A DNA stretch of 64,000 nucleotides from Lineus longissimus (Eukaryota; Nemertea; Pilidiophora; Heteronemertea; Lineidae): assembly GCF_910592395.1 (NCBI RefSeq), contig NC_088315.1, positions 5,272,501-5,336,500 on the forward strand, read 5' to 3'. This document shows positions 1 through 21,080 of this stretch, in pieces. The notes below the pieces were generated by a model, which was given only the letters and a program-made list of their open reading frames with translations, had not been told where the DNA came from and searched no databases. The position numbers and the translations under genes are program-made. Numbering within the stretch: position 1 is the stretch's first letter; each line of letters opens with the position of its first letter.

Positions 1-3000
1 ATATCAGAATGGAAATTGCCCTGAACGATAGATGGACTGTGCGGAGAAGTACGAAGTATTGAAAGTGTCAGATGTTTCCCTTTTGTGGCCTCCTCACTTG
101 GCACAAACTTGTGCTATGCCTCAGTAATTCCTCATGTAGTCCCATGCATAAGGGATGATTCGAAATAATGAAATTGCATACTCAGCATCTAGCTTAGGCT
201 CCCTTGATGAGAGTTCATGCTGAAATTAAAATGCATGCTCACAAAATTAATTCAATTAATGGGGCAATATTAATGTCGTCAACAGCTGCTTGAAAGGAGA
301 AAGTTGGCCTCGTTGGGTCATCAGACACTTTAAATTCAGGTCTTCATATCAGTAGGGTCTTCTGGCTGCGTAGACTGATGGATTGGATTACTATTAGCTT
401 GATTCGAAAGGGCCTCTATCCCATGATGGATTCAAACACAGTAAAATCCTTTTCTTTTTCCCGCTTTAGAAAGGCCACGACATCATTGCAAAATTGTGAA
501 CCCAAATGCTTCGAGTGAACTGTCATCTATTTCAATGAGAGGATTGAAGAAGTCGAATTATTCAGAAGGCATCATTCTTTAAATATACTTTTTTAGCTCA
601 GGATTGAGATATGCTATCAAGTTTTAAATTTTAGTTTTATCCCAGTGATTTACCTGCATTTTTCTTGCCAAAGTTTGTGACTCAACATTGCCAAGTCCAT
701 GTTGATAATGTTTTGCCATGTACCTTGTCTGGATCTGCCATGGCATGGCTCAACTCTAGCCCCATGACCCATGCAATTGATGTTTACTCTATCTGCTAGG
801 CATCTCACTACAGTTACAACCCAGACTTATTTACGCCATTACCTTGGCTTGTTACACCTGCCTAATGTACTGTAGGTGAGGGAGGATCAAAAGTTAAGTA
901 CATAAGCCGAGATTCCTGCGCCTTGAACTGTGCATTCTTTTCATACATTTTGCAACATTGGCAATGGGACATTCCATCATGATGTTGAGGCGTTATTGGT
1001 TTGACCCTTAGTTTGCGAAATTTTGAGTGAGGAACCTAGATACATGTATTTATCCACCCAATCAAATCTGATAAGGCAATCAAACAATTTAGAAATGCAC
1101 CCATTTCATGTGCTCATGTGCTTACCATGTGCTCATGTGCTTACCATGTTGCAATGAGTAGCTTTTTTTTCCGAGTTCGAAATCTCAGAATTGATGAGGC
1201 CAAAGAGTATAAAATGGATGACCTCATCACTGCCATCATCTCTTCTGATGGAGGTATTGTCTGCTGAATCTTTCAAACATTTGGCCACAAATTATTAAAA
1301 GTATCATTGTTCAGACAGTTGTCATGGTCAACCATTCTCAAACATCTCGGAAGAGCTTGGGTCTGCTGAAGTGAAATGACATCCTTTGAGTCGGTCCCTG
1401 ATTAGCTCTTGGCCATTATGACTAAGAGACTGTGTCTGTATCTAGTGATGCCAAGAAGTGCATCGGTTCCCATGGTGATGATGGGATGAAAAAAACATCA
1501 GTTGATTCATGGAATCATGGGCCCACTTCCCATACATTTGTACATGTATCTCTTTATAAAATCCCTGAAGTATTCTGAAAGGTAGGGGGTGGTATCTCGG
1601 TATGTTTCTTGATTTGAAAAAAAACTTTGACCTATACAAATGTGTTCCAGATTTGTCTCCAAAACATTTAACCTGATTGTGTTCATCCTTTGGAGTTTCA
1701 GTAGCTCAACTAGAGTCAGTCGTATGCCCCTCCACTCTGTGGGTGACGCATGATCTTTCAGTGATCAACTTGAGGTGGAATCCATCTTCATGTCTTGTCT
1801 GGCAGGAGTTGTTTTGTCAAGTAACATTGTGGCCGATGGTCCCAGTTGAAAAAACAAGAGAGAAAGCCCCTGCTTCTCTCCAGTCTGGATTGTCAAAACA
1901 AGAACTAGATTCAGTTGAGTTTGATGAATGTATGGACAGCTTCTTACTCATCCCTGTCAGCGTCGAGTCATGACAATTCATTTTCATTTTATGAAATGCA
2001 TTATTCTCTCTTTCCTTTTGAATAGAATGAACGACTCTTGGGTTATATCTGACTTTAGAACGGTGTGGTCATGCTCCTTTGCCTGTGGAAACAGATCTCA
2101 GCTGTTTCGAACTATAAATTTCACAAACTTACAGGTTTATCAGTCATACTTTGTTTCCTGCTAATGTGGGAAGAGTATCGTTCCCTCTATTGCTGTTGGT
2201 GAGCAAACTTGTCGGCCATGATCTGACTATCATGACACCACTACACCTGCCTCCTCTGTTCGTTGGTTGAACTTTGCTGACTGTTGAAGACTGGAATTTA
2301 CTCTACAATGTTACATTGGTCTTCTTCAGTTTCCTACTAATGCGGAAAAAAGTATCATTTCTTAACTCATGCGGTAGGTTACCAATCTCTTGGGCCTATC
2401 TGACGATACAGCGGTCACTTGGGGCACACCACACCTGCATTCACGATATTTGCGAAACCAACATCCTCTTGGGTATGGCTAAAGTGCAGTTCCACTGGAT
2501 TAGCTCGAAAGTCCTGTGCAGTTTCTTGCATATAATGCACTCGGTCTTATAGCAAGTTTTGGATGAAATCGGCTTATTTAATATTACAACTTATGCCGGG
2601 GAAGGTGTATGAATCATATTGCTGATTCACCCTCAAAATACCAAAATCTGTGGTATATTACTGTAAAGTCTCTTGTACAAGTTCTACTGTCCCTTTCTGC
2701 AAATTAGCTGATTTCGAAGTGTTATTGCAGCCTGGGTGCTATCATGTACCAAGTGAATAAAACTTGACGTTGTCCAGTCATCCTCATCTGCTAAAGCTAA
2801 TGTTATCTGCTGCAGGAAGTAAATATCCTTTGCAAGGGATTTCAAGTTTTATGTGATCTGCGGCGGGAAGTTAATGTCATTTGCTGCAGTGAGTTAACAT
2901 TCGATCAAATGGGATCAACATCTGCCTAATTGGTCGGCAGGACATCTTGAATCATTCTCATTATTGGCTGCTCACTCTTGTTCATCCCAGAGTCTGAACA

Positions 3001-3304
3001 ACCCGAGAAGCCTTCTCAGCTTGATGATTCACTCTTGCATTCAGACCCAGACAAAAGCAGACGTGTATTTTGAATCTGCAGAGGGAAGGAAAATACACAC
3101 ATTTTGCTCATTGCAGCAATCTTTGTTCATACCCTTTAGTGATTCTGAAACTTTTGAGATCTTGCATTGGACAAAGGTGTAGTGAATTGATACGAGTCTG
3201 AAAAGTTGACGATCTTCATTGTCTGTGCCAGTCTGAACTGGTTTGATATCTGCTTCTCATTTGCATCTTCCGTTATATTTTGTTTGGAATCTTGGACAAT
3301 CATC
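1..3304. other. Non-coding upstream region with degenerate repeats
   Basis: I see no convincing coding exon here on either strand; the open frames are short and have no recognisable family motifs or splice context. The sequence holds old repeats: a 19-bp unit based on gctcatgtgcttaccat occurs twice in tandem near 1108-1150, two diverged copies of a roughly 180-bp unit lie at about 2150-2300 and 2328-2480, and a short ctgctgcaggaagttaat-like motif recurs around 2800-2900. The last part must contain the promoter and 5' UTR of the dihydropyrimidinase/CRMP gene that begins at 3305, but I cannot place its transcription start. Confidence 0.5.
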
Positions 3305-11808
<8,504 letters not shown>

Positions 11809-11907
11809 AGACTGCCGAAGGATCTTTTCAACCGCTTCTTTGTAATTAAAGATATTGTTGTTGATATAAAATGTAGTCATTTTGTCAGTGTTTTCCCTAG
11901 ATGAAGA

Positions 11908-11913
11908 AATAAA
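11908..11913 (+). terminator. Candidate polyadenylation signal of DPYS/CRMP
   Basis: AATAAA lies 100 bases after the stop codon. Further AATAAA hexamers occur downstream (for example near 12238 and 14078), so longer 3' UTR forms are possible; sequence alone cannot decide. Confidence 0.5.
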
Positions 11914-14900
11914 GATGTCTGGGCGATTATTATGTGCTTTTATAGGGAAGTTAAGTGTCTTGTTTAAGATAGGAAGTCCCTATTGGGCTTGGTCAAGTGT
12001 CCTTTCAAGATAAGGTTTTTCCTGCTGTAAGATTCAGATAGTGAACAATATAATGGGTTGACATTTTGTTTGATGTTGATGGATGATAGGGGCTGAACAT
12101 CACCAGCTAGCTTTGTTCTTCATCAGGGAAAATACTTTAGTTTTGTTCTCTACTGACCTGTGTACTCTGTTCCCTGGCAATCAGTCTCCCTCTTGATTTA
12201 CAGATTCTGGCATCAGCAGTCTCATATCTGACTGCAAATAAAAGCACATCAGGTCCGAGTCGAACTCATGGAAGGCTCGTTTTGGGGACAAACAACTTTC
12301 TACAAATTACACTGCCCGAACTTGACTGCTGGTCATTTTAATTTGACCATTTCCCATTACCTTGCTTCGTTATTGTTTTGTGCTTTTGTCCTTCGTTAAA
12401 CTCTGTTGTTCTTTTGTTGATCTTTCTTTTAGCTTTAATTCTTTGTCTTTTTTGTTGTCCTAGCATCTACCTTGCACCAAAACAAACATAATAGTACTAA
12501 CACCGGTATTTTTTAGTTTTAGAAGCGTTGTAGATTGTGGCAAATATCCCTTCTGATCTGTTGACACGACTCTGGAGACTAGAAATTGTGCTGTTTTACA
12601 ATGAGGTTTCATTTCAAATTGTTTGGTTGGACGGCCAAGTTATAAATCACATTCCAAATGCATCAACAGCTCATGATGTGCTCTCGTCAGAACCAAACAT
12701 ATCTGCTACAACTCAGGTATTTTCGATTGGTGCTTCATGAGCATATCAAACAAGGCATTGTCATAGCAACAACAATCACATCACTGAGTGATGAGCCTTT
12801 TGTAGACTCTCATGTGGAATTCGGTGGATTGTTACACTTCATGTTTGTGTACACATCTATCTGTTGTATGTGGCTGTGTGTATACATATCGTCTGGCCAG
12901 GATGAGCAGCAATGGCTTTCGCTATTTTTTGTTATGATACACACCGACTGAAGTCGGAGGTTATTCAGAGTCTGGACTGTAAAGGTTTGTTGCCAAAGGC
13001 ACAAAAAACTTTCTGGAACATACGTCAGCAGATCACAGTCCCATGGGTAGCACCATCTATTAGTAGAATTACAAAAGCCCTTGTCTACAGTTTGTACGAT
13101 TTTGACTACTTTCAGGTGAACAAATTGACGATCAGAATAAACACCGACCTTCTACAAAAGTGCATCACCCCCCAGGCGGCGGAGCCCATACCTCATTGTG
13201 GTAATGCGAGCAGATATAGGTACAAATGGTCGAAAATTTCCATTGCAAAAATAGAAGATTTCCATTGTGAACATTTTCATTTGCAAGAACCAGCATGTTT
13301 CAATAACAAAATGATGTTCTGCTTGCAAAATTGTAAATTGTTATTATTTTTGGCCATAGATTTTAGAATTGGACACACTTTTTGGCATGAGGGTTGCAGC
13401 TTTAGTTTAAATCAAGCCTGGGGAACACATTGATATTTTCCCTCGATGTCGACCATAATAAAGATTACTTGTAGGTAGCTGGAGTATTACCAGTTTTTCC
13501 CTTCTAGGTGAACATTCTCACAACAGACTTTCTACAAATTGCCAGGAATTTTATCACCTTCTAACCAATTGGAATCTTATTGAGACCCAATTATAGATAT
13601 AACTTTGGAAAGAGGAGGGGAATGTATGACTATTGCATGTATGTATAAACATAATGAAATGTTGAGGAAACTAGATACACAATTTTAGAATTCAGTGTAG
13701 AATTCAAATTTGTCACTCAGCATGTTAGCTTTTAATGTAATTTGTATTTTAAAAATTGAGATTTTTTTAGTTTGAATTTAGAGTATCTTCAGATTCTTTT
13801 TGTTCACCCCGAATATTTTCTTAATTGGTCTTAGTTAGAATATGTCCTACAAGTTTAGTCGGGATTATCAACCTCAAAAATTCGAACCGAAGCCTGTAGA
13901 CCTCATTTGCCTGGTACATCCAAATATCCTCTTAGCATTGTTTAGATTTTGTTATAGATAAGAGATTTAGTCATATTTATGTTGTGCCCTTGTTTTAAGT
14001 TCATTGAAATTTCATCGCAGATGATTGTAAACGCTTGCAGATTGTGAAAATTAGGTCCTTCCAAGAGTTAAGATGAAATAAATTCCAAAACTATACGAGT
14101 TTTACATTGTTTTCTGTCCAGACCTGTTCCAGCTGAGATGTATTTGTCACGTCTCATCTTCTTCTTGTTAACACTTTCAGTGCGGAAATGGAAAACGGAT
14201 ACGTGAATAAACAAAACCTAGATGTTCAATGTTTTTTGAAGAGCCTGTTGAGGGCTGAGGGGTAACGAGAAAGCTGTGAAAAGTGTCTTCTCCTTCTTCT
14301 GTGTGCTCAAAAAGGATGTGCAGCGTAAAAAACATTTGGCTGTTCACTGCTGTGGATTTCTTTGACTGTTCCCTACAGCTTAGAACGCCAGCTCCAGCCA
14401 ATGTTCTGACAGTCCTCTGCCCCAGTGTTAAGGCACCGAGTCCACATGAGAACCTGGCCAGCAGTCTGGAAGTGTGTACCCATGTCAAGGGATGCTATAA
14501 TGACTCATGAGTTTCATTTGAGCCACTTGAACTTTAATCTCGTGATCTCTTAAAAGGAGTCATGGCGGGTCCAGTTCTCACCAGATAAGATTGAGGAAAA
14601 GGGAGTTAAGATATATAAATTTCTGGCTTTCGTTACAAGTCCCTCGGTCCAAACATGGTTACTGTCTTGTTGTTCACTGTTGTATACCACGGAGTGCCTG
14701 AGTGTAAGATGTACCATTTCAATCATAACTCCAGTTTACGTAATGATTTGAGAAATACATGTATGTAATTTTTATGCAATTTGTACCATATTTTGCAGAA
14801 ATTCTTGTATAATATACATATATGTTTTTATTAAAATTTGTTAAGGCTTGTGTATGTATATACTCACCAACACATTGTGCTGTAGTTGTGGTGGTCGTCT

Positions 14901-15997
14901 TGATATCAGATTGTCTAGGGTTTCATGAACACATTATAGTCATGAATAAATCTTGGTTATTTGAGACCTATCTTTATTACATCCAGTTTCAAAAAAGAGA
15001 CGTGCTTCTCGTTGGTACTCCTCAAACATGTTAATCCAAGCCCAAGCTCCCATTTCGTCCAGATTTAGTCAAGTTTAAGCCAAAGGTTACATGAAATACA
15101 TTCTAAAAGGCGCCGGTCACAGAATCCTTGACTTGTATACATCAAACGCATTAATATGACGTCTGCCTCTTTTCAAAAAGGTAGGATTATTACTTTATCA
15201 TAATCAGTGATTGACCAAAAGAGAAAGTATCGGGTTCAAGCTTGAGATAAAACTACTTGCGTATCTTCAACCATTTCAAACACACTAAACCTCAAGACGG
15301 TCCTGTAGGTTTGATGAAGTGATATCTTTTTCTCCATTAACAAGTATGTCGGGTCCACATTCAAAATTTTGCTGTACATTCTGCTTTATCTTTAATGTGT
15401 GTAGTTTGTTGTGTATTTGGTGATCAGTTCCTCTCTGAGGCCATCAGCGAAGTTGCCCATGTCATAATAAACTTACACACATTTGCCTAACCTCATTTTC
15501 AACCTGTTTGATTCATTCCGCTAGAATACGGTATTCAAATATTTTGAAAATTCGGATATGGTTTTGTCTTTTGTATTTGAATGAATTTGTGTCTATATTT
15601 CTATCTCAGCTCATTGCAGTTTGTAGTAAAGGGTACCAAGATATTCCATTGACACATAAACTCCATGGTCCATCTCGGATGATCAAAATCTGGCTTGGGC
15701 TCATTGAAAATTAGGAAAGGTAGCATTTTGAGACATTTGAAGAAAAAAAATCGGAGTCATGTGTTGCACCCATTCATAAGGCTGGGCTTACATATGATTC
15801 ACTGTGTCACATATCACATGATGTGATGAATCTTATGTAGCCCACTCTTTTGAGGCAGATAGTTTCTTCTTCATGTGAAAAGTGACACATTGACTCTACA
15901 TGTATGTAAACCCAGCTATGTCGCCGTATTCATCGTCTGCTGCCAACTTCAATGAGACTGGTGCGTTGACTGTGATATTTCTCTCTTTCGAGCCATA
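11914..15997. other. Long spacer or extended 3' UTR, no gene seen
   Basis: AT-rich sequence without convincing exons. The longest open frame, a plus-strand one at about 12912-13433, has no family resemblance and no supporting splice or initiation context. The region could be an extended 3' UTR of the DPYS/CRMP gene, because several AATAAA hexamers are present. Confidence 0.5.
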
Positions 15998-16320
15998 TGT
16001 CCAACAAGGATCACAATTTGTACAGGACGGTAGCGCAGTGCTAGTTTGTAGACGCTTATTCCTATTATATCTTAGCAGTAGAGCAGTAGAGCATTAGACT
16101 TGGTAGAGGATCTTCTCGAATCTTTTTGAGGTCAGTTCCAACAAGGATGACAAATTGTACAGAACAGTAGTGCAGTGTAGTGTGTAGACGCTTCTTCCTA
16201 TTATATTGTAGTAGTTTAGTGTTAGACATAGGACAGTATACCTCTTAACCCTTTTTTCAAGCAATGTCCAGCAACAAATGATCACAGCTTGTACAGGGCA
16301 GTATTGCCATTAGATAGAAG
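15998..16320. repeat. Three diverged ~135-bp repeat copies
   Basis: A unit containing ccaacaaggatcacaa, then a cagtgctagtttgtagacgctt-like stretch and cctattatat, starts near 15999 and recurs near 16137 with many substitutions. A third, shorter copy starts near 16265. The segment between the first two contains a tRNA-D-arm-like gtagagcattagactt near 16088, hinting at a SINE-related origin. Confidence 0.6.
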
Positions 16321-17224
16321 TTTAGTTAGTATACATGTATATTGGCTATTTGGAGCCTTATACACTTTGACATACATGTATCTCTAGTTTGTAGAAGCTT
16401 CTGTAAATATCAGTGCAATCAAATATCATTAGTGTTTGAAGCAGGCGTATTTTGTGGACTCGACATACTGTTTATGAGTAACCATAATTGTAGGACTTAC
16501 AATGGAAGTCTGGTCTTTTGAGAGTGATGTTTTTTTAAGTCCATACACCTATTTCAGCGAATCCTCAATAGATTGTCATGTACTTTATTAGATCATTTTA
16601 AGGCTTATTGTGTTTGGATTCATCCAATTCAAAAATTTCATTTCAAAATCTTTTGCACATGTCTGACCTTCAGCCAGAGCCAGTCACATTTTGGCAGTTA
16701 TTTTCGTGGAAACCTTGACTTAATGTGAGATGGGCATTCTTGGGTTTTCAGTTGACATTGATCGAGAAAATTTCATTCAACATTGACACAGGTGGAATGA
16801 CAGAATTGGACAGTAAATTTCTTCGAAAGATTTATTGGCAAAATCTATTGATATTATGACAAGGAACAAGTGGAACAACTAAAAACAAGAACGGGTAAAG
16901 GACAAGATTTTGTTCGAACAAATGGTTTTGCAACATGTAGGTAATATTTCGATATGTTTAGTTTTCATCATGGTTTTCCCGAAATAAGCATTTCAGGGAA
17001 AATTTGTTGCATTCTATCATGTCAAATATTTTGATGAATTAAATATTGCTGAATGGTGCAAACTTGACTGTAGTGGCTTTATGCACAGTTTAACCTTAAA
17101 TATGAATATAAATATATGTATACTCCTTATGTCAAATGTTGAAGTTACACATTTTTAGGTGTGGAGTAAGTAGATGTAGGATATAACTGTCATTAAAAAT
17201 TACCTTGTTTATATTTGAATCTGA

Positions 17225-18170
17225 AGTTGAATGACTTTTGTAACAGATTTAAATTGAAAATATTCTACTCAAAGTTGAATGCATGCTTTTGTAATTGACT
17301 GATTTTGTGTCAAAGCAAATACAGATCGAGCTTTGAAAAAAAATGCTTTTTCAGTGGAAATTATCTAACTGCCAATGCAGATCCTTTGGAGATTGTCGGG
17401 TTATAATTCAGTCACATAATTGTTGCTTATACAAAACTCAATGTAGTCAACTTGCGCAAATGTACATTGACTCTTTTTATGGTCAAAATGCTTTTTTGTT
17501 ATCGACTGTATGGTCACAAAATTCAGCTTACTCTTTAGTCTGACTGCTTAAACTGGCCTGAACTCAAAATTCATTGTAATTTTCATTGGCTCTGACTAAA
17601 TAGTCAAGATTGTCGATGAAGATGATTTGATTCACAATTATGTTGTCTAAATTTGACTCTAAGTTTTTTTATGAATTGAGTCTCCGATAGCGAAATACAT
17701 ATTTTAATAGAGGTAGGTGCATTTGACTCGTCATAACATCAGAAAGTTCAATCTACATGTATTTGCAGGATTTGAACTACAGGTACCCCATTGTAAAGAA
17801 TGGCTTCTTTGGGACTGATGTTGTTCACGTCTGATCACGCAACTTCTCAAATCCAGTGAATGGATTTAACTTTCTAATATTGTGGAAAACCACCTAGGCA
17901 TACACCAGTAAGTACATTTGGCTCTCTGAAGTCCCGAAGTAAAGTCATTGAAGAACTTGTAAATTAACTTGAATGTCAAGGTACTATGTTAACTTGACTT
18001 GACAGTCAATTTGCATCTCCCTGTTTTGACTCCGAAGTCGAGTTACTTCATAGAAACAACTTTTCAGTCAATTTCTATCCAGTTAATTTTACTATAAAGT
18101 CAAGTTCTTCATGTCATTGACTTTATAGTCAAAAATGATTTGCGTAAATTGATGTTAAAGTCTCAATGCT
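17225..18170. repeat. Cluster of short TTGACT...AGTCAA palindromes
   Basis: About a dozen degenerate copies of a 14-20-bp imperfect palindrome occur at irregular spacing. Examples are ttgactctttttatggtcaa near 17468, tgactaaatagtca near 17594, ttgactccgaagtcgagtt near 18027, tactataaagtcaag near 18089 and ttgactttatagtcaa near 18117. It has the look of a decayed minisatellite or a binding-site cluster. No gene is seen around it. Confidence 0.55.
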
Positions 18171-18349
18171 TTGAATATTTTGCTTTCCCTATACGTAACG
18201 TATATTCAAGTAGGATGTAAACTCTGTCTACCGGTTTGGTATTTGATAAAAATAAAATCGCTGTTGGTAAATTCAGTCTCGTTCGCTTTCCAGTTGCCAA
18301 TCAAGAGGACTTTAATCTTGTTTGTCTGCATAATACCTGGGATGCCCAT

Positions 18350-18799
18350 GGACCTGGGACAATATCAAGACCATTCTGCCTTTGGTAGAACTTCCATCTT
18401 GCTGTTCTCTATAAGAGGGGCACAACCAGCCATGAGATAGCTCATGTACCTCGGAGATGTACCTGACACAACATATACATCAAGGATGTACCTGATACAG
18501 CCCAGGTACGTGGGACAGTAGTGAGACCATTCTGCCTTTGGTAGAACTTCCATCTTGCTGTCCTCTTTAAGAGGGGCACAACCAGGCCATGAGATAGCTC
18601 ATGTACCTCGGAGATGTACCTGACACAACATATACATCAAGGATGTACCGGATACAGCCCAGGTACGTGGGACAGTAGCGAGACCATTCTGCCTTTGGTG
18701 GAACTTCCATCTTGCTGTCCTCTTTAAGAGGGGCACATCCAGGCCATGAGATAGCTCATGTACCTCCGAGATGTACCTGACACAACATATACATCAAGA
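18350..18799. repeat. Tandem repeat, 156-157-bp unit, nearly three copies
   Basis: Copies start at 18371, 18527 and 18684 (ccattctgcctttggt); the array begins with a short partial unit near 18350 and the third copy breaks off near 18799. Divergence is low, with a few substitutions and one-base indels. Each full unit contains a short inverted repeat, gtacctg-atacagc-ccaggtac. The first period is divisible by three, so an open frame crosses the copies, but it is a by-product of the repeat. The array lies just beyond the likely 3' end of MFSD5. Confidence 0.9.
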
Positions 18800-18882
18800 G
18801 GATAACAGAAGAGTCCACTAAGGGAAGTGAAACTGTTAATGAAATAAAATAACTCCCATATCATTGAAAACAATTATAAATA

Positions 18883-18888
18883 TTTATT
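18883..18888 (-). terminator. Candidate polyadenylation signal of MFSD5
   Basis: Read on the minus strand, AATAAA lies about 730 bases past the MFSD5 stop codon. It is the best-placed hexamer before the tandem repeat array, but the true 3' end is unproven. Confidence 0.4.
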
Positions 18889-19617
18889 TACATTTTGACA
18901 ACATTTAGTATGCTTGAAAGAACAGAGAAAAGCAGTTGGAGAAAAATCAAGAGACGAAACAGTGTACTTCCTAGTAATATTTTAACTTGTACACCGCCAA
19001 AGGTTTTGGGAGGTATCTTGCTTTTCTACAATACATTGTTAAAAAATTAAAAGTCTAAGCCTCGGACATGTCTGACGAAATTACAAGATTACAATTCAAA
19101 CACCCTTAGCATATTCCTGTACCTACAGTAATGAAACTTTGAGTGATCTAAGTGGCTGCATTAATGAAGGCTAACCCAGTAAAGAGGAAGCACACCACAG
19201 CTCGATCACCTATTTCTCATTTCTTTCAAAGAATAGACAAAAAGCATTGCAGGTTTTAACTTAAGCCCACCAGCTGATATCTCACAGCAGTACCTTGTGC
19301 CCAGAAGCAGTTTTCCTATACACATAACAATTATTCACCTTGGGATATATCTTCTTGCCTTCAACTGAGATGTATTACCGTTCACATTAAAATGAGATGA
19401 AAGTTATTTACATGTAAAACTTCCAATAACTCAAAACTAGATACTCTAATCAAAGCCACCAGTGACTACACCTTTTGGGTCAGCTCATTCCGGGAGGGAG
19501 TGAGGTCGAGAGGCGATGCAACAAAACTGGAGACCTTGATGATTCAAGATGTAAAAACAGACCATAACTTATACCCTATATCGCCAATTACCCACCTAAC
19601 AGTATTTCTAGAGTTTT

Positions 19618-20982
19618 TTATGTCACAGTTTCCATTTCAACAGCCTGTTCCTCTTCTTCTTCATTTTGAGTTTGGAGTTGAGAGTCGGCACGGATCAGCC
19701 GGCCAAACCGTAACAAACACATCATTGCAATAGCCAACAACCCAGCACACATCATGAAAATCATCCTGTTACCATAGTGACCAGATGTTCCGTGTAACAT
19801 TGTCAATACTGCGCACGCGATCAGGTTGAGTGGCACCCTGAACCAGCTAGTAATACTGGCTCGGTGCTGCTCTGGAATCACCTTCATGCGTATGAATCCC
19901 ATCGAAGGAAAGTAGATCCCGACACCAATTTCTAACAACAGGAATGCAAAAAATGACAATTTTCTTCCACCACTACCTCCAGTTGCAAACACACATGTTA
20001 TCATTGCAGCAGATGCACAACATATGGCCAATGATAGTGTTGTGACAACTGATATTTTTCGTGCACGTACTAATTGGAAGATGGCCGCACCAATCATGAT
20101 ACAGACCATGAAGCAAGAGAAGATGATTCCCAACGGAGGCTTGTCAACTTTGAGCACAGGAGTCCAGATAAAGATGAATATATACATAACGCTCTCGAAT
20201 GATGCCTGTATGGCACCGATGAAGAATATCCTCTCGTCTGCTAGGATTTCTCGAATGCCGTCCATGCAAGACTTCCGAAAATGGATGGTCTGGCGGCCAT
20301 AGTTTTCTTGCCACTGTGACATGACAACAATGCCTGATATTAGCAGACACGGTATAGCTAACATGAATGGTGAAACTGGACCAAAGTGGAACCATTCTGA
20401 TATCATGTTCGCAATGAATCCAGCGAGGACTGAAAGAGCGCCGTTCCAAACAGTTGTCTTTGTGAAGGTCACGGGGATCCATTCCCTTGGAAAGTCATGT
20501 CCTTCAATATGTTCATGGATGTACCACGCCTCAAATGTGTAGAAGAGTAATGATGTTGCCATTCCGCCGAAAACACGCCCCACAATCAGAACACCATAGT
20601 TCCGAGATAACTTCGTGAAGCAAGAAATGGAATAAATTATAGTAAAGAGGATACAAAGTTTCCTTCTGCCGAATCTGTCGGCAAGAATTGGTGCCCAAGT
20701 TCCTAGAATCACCGTTGAAGCAAATCCACAGGAGTATATGATGGCAATCTGTGATTCCATGAATCCATAATGACTATACAGTTGATACAAGTAGGGTCCT
20801 TGCAACCAGTCTGCAAAGAGCGCTGCAAAATATGCGGCAAAGAAAATGTATTGGAATTTAAGGAAGATTGGGTTGTTTCCTATTGTAGGATGATTCTGAC
20901 CTCTCAGCGCAAGGTACTGTAGTCCAGCACACAGTATTAACAAAACAGCAAATGTCACGTAGACTAGTGCAGTCATACCCAT
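19618..20982 (-). CDS. MFSD5: Major facilitator superfamily domain-containing protein 5 (molybdate-anion transporter type)
   Basis: An uninterrupted reading frame encodes 454 residues, close to the ~450 of vertebrate MFSD5. The protein is a polytopic membrane transporter; animal MFSD5 is related to the MOT2 molybdate transporters. It has about 12 hydrophobic segments. Family marks are DWLQGPYLY (58-66), the MFS motif A-like ADRFGRR (101-107), FEAWYIHEH (150-158) and WTPVL in the second half, followed by an acidic cytoplasmic tail rich in glutamate. I chose the ATG at 20982 because its context (gtcaccATGG) is ideal; the frame extends upstream 13 codons but only to a TTG. A splice acceptor (ctttactttcag) just upstream, bounding an exon at 21080, indicates a non-coding first exon. 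The gene is head-to-head with the sirtuin gene. Confidence 0.96.
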   Translation of the reverse strand: MGMTALVYVTFAVLLILCAGLQYLALRGQNHPTIGNNPIFLKFQYIFFAAYFAALFADWLQGPYLYQLYSHYGFMESQIAIIYSCGFASTVILGTWAPILADRFGRRKLCILFTIIYSISCFTKLSRNYGVLIVGRVFGGMATSLLFYTFEAWYIHEHIEGHDFPREWIPVTFTKTTVWNGALSVLAGFIANMISEWFHFGPVSPFMLAIPCLLISGIVVMSQWQENYGRQTIHFRKSCMDGIREILADERIFFIGAIQASFESVMYIFIFIWTPVLKVDKPPLGIIFSCFMVCIMIGAAIFQLVRARKISVVTTLSLAICCASAAMITCVFATGGSGGRKLSFFAFLLLEIGVGIYFPSMGFIRMKVIPEQHRASITSWFRVPLNLIACAVLTMLHGTSGHYGNRMIFMMCAGLLAIAMMCLLRFGRLIRADSQLQTQNEEEEEQAVEMETVT

Positions 20983-21080
20983 GGTGACCGGTGGTTGATG
21001 TTTATGCCGAGGAAATTCCAAGCTGATAGGAGACTAAGATGATGATGTTAGACGTCCTTCAATCATACAAGACCCTGAAC

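Noticed and set aside
12912-13433. A 173-codon plus-strand open frame in the spacer after DPYS/CRMP
   Set aside because: Its translation has no family motif or domain-like pattern, there is no supporting splice or initiation context, and it lies in AT-rich sequence where such frames arise by chance.
18365-18553. A minus-strand open frame whose first ten residues recur at its end
   Set aside because: The repetition simply reflects the 156-bp tandem repeat, whose period is a multiple of three. The next period is 157 bp and breaks the frame.
19618-20982. MFSD5 as a processed retrocopy because its coding region is intronless
   Set aside because: The frame is fully intact, a 5' UTR intron is predicted, no poly-A tract follows the 3' end, and it lies in a plausible divergent-promoter setting.
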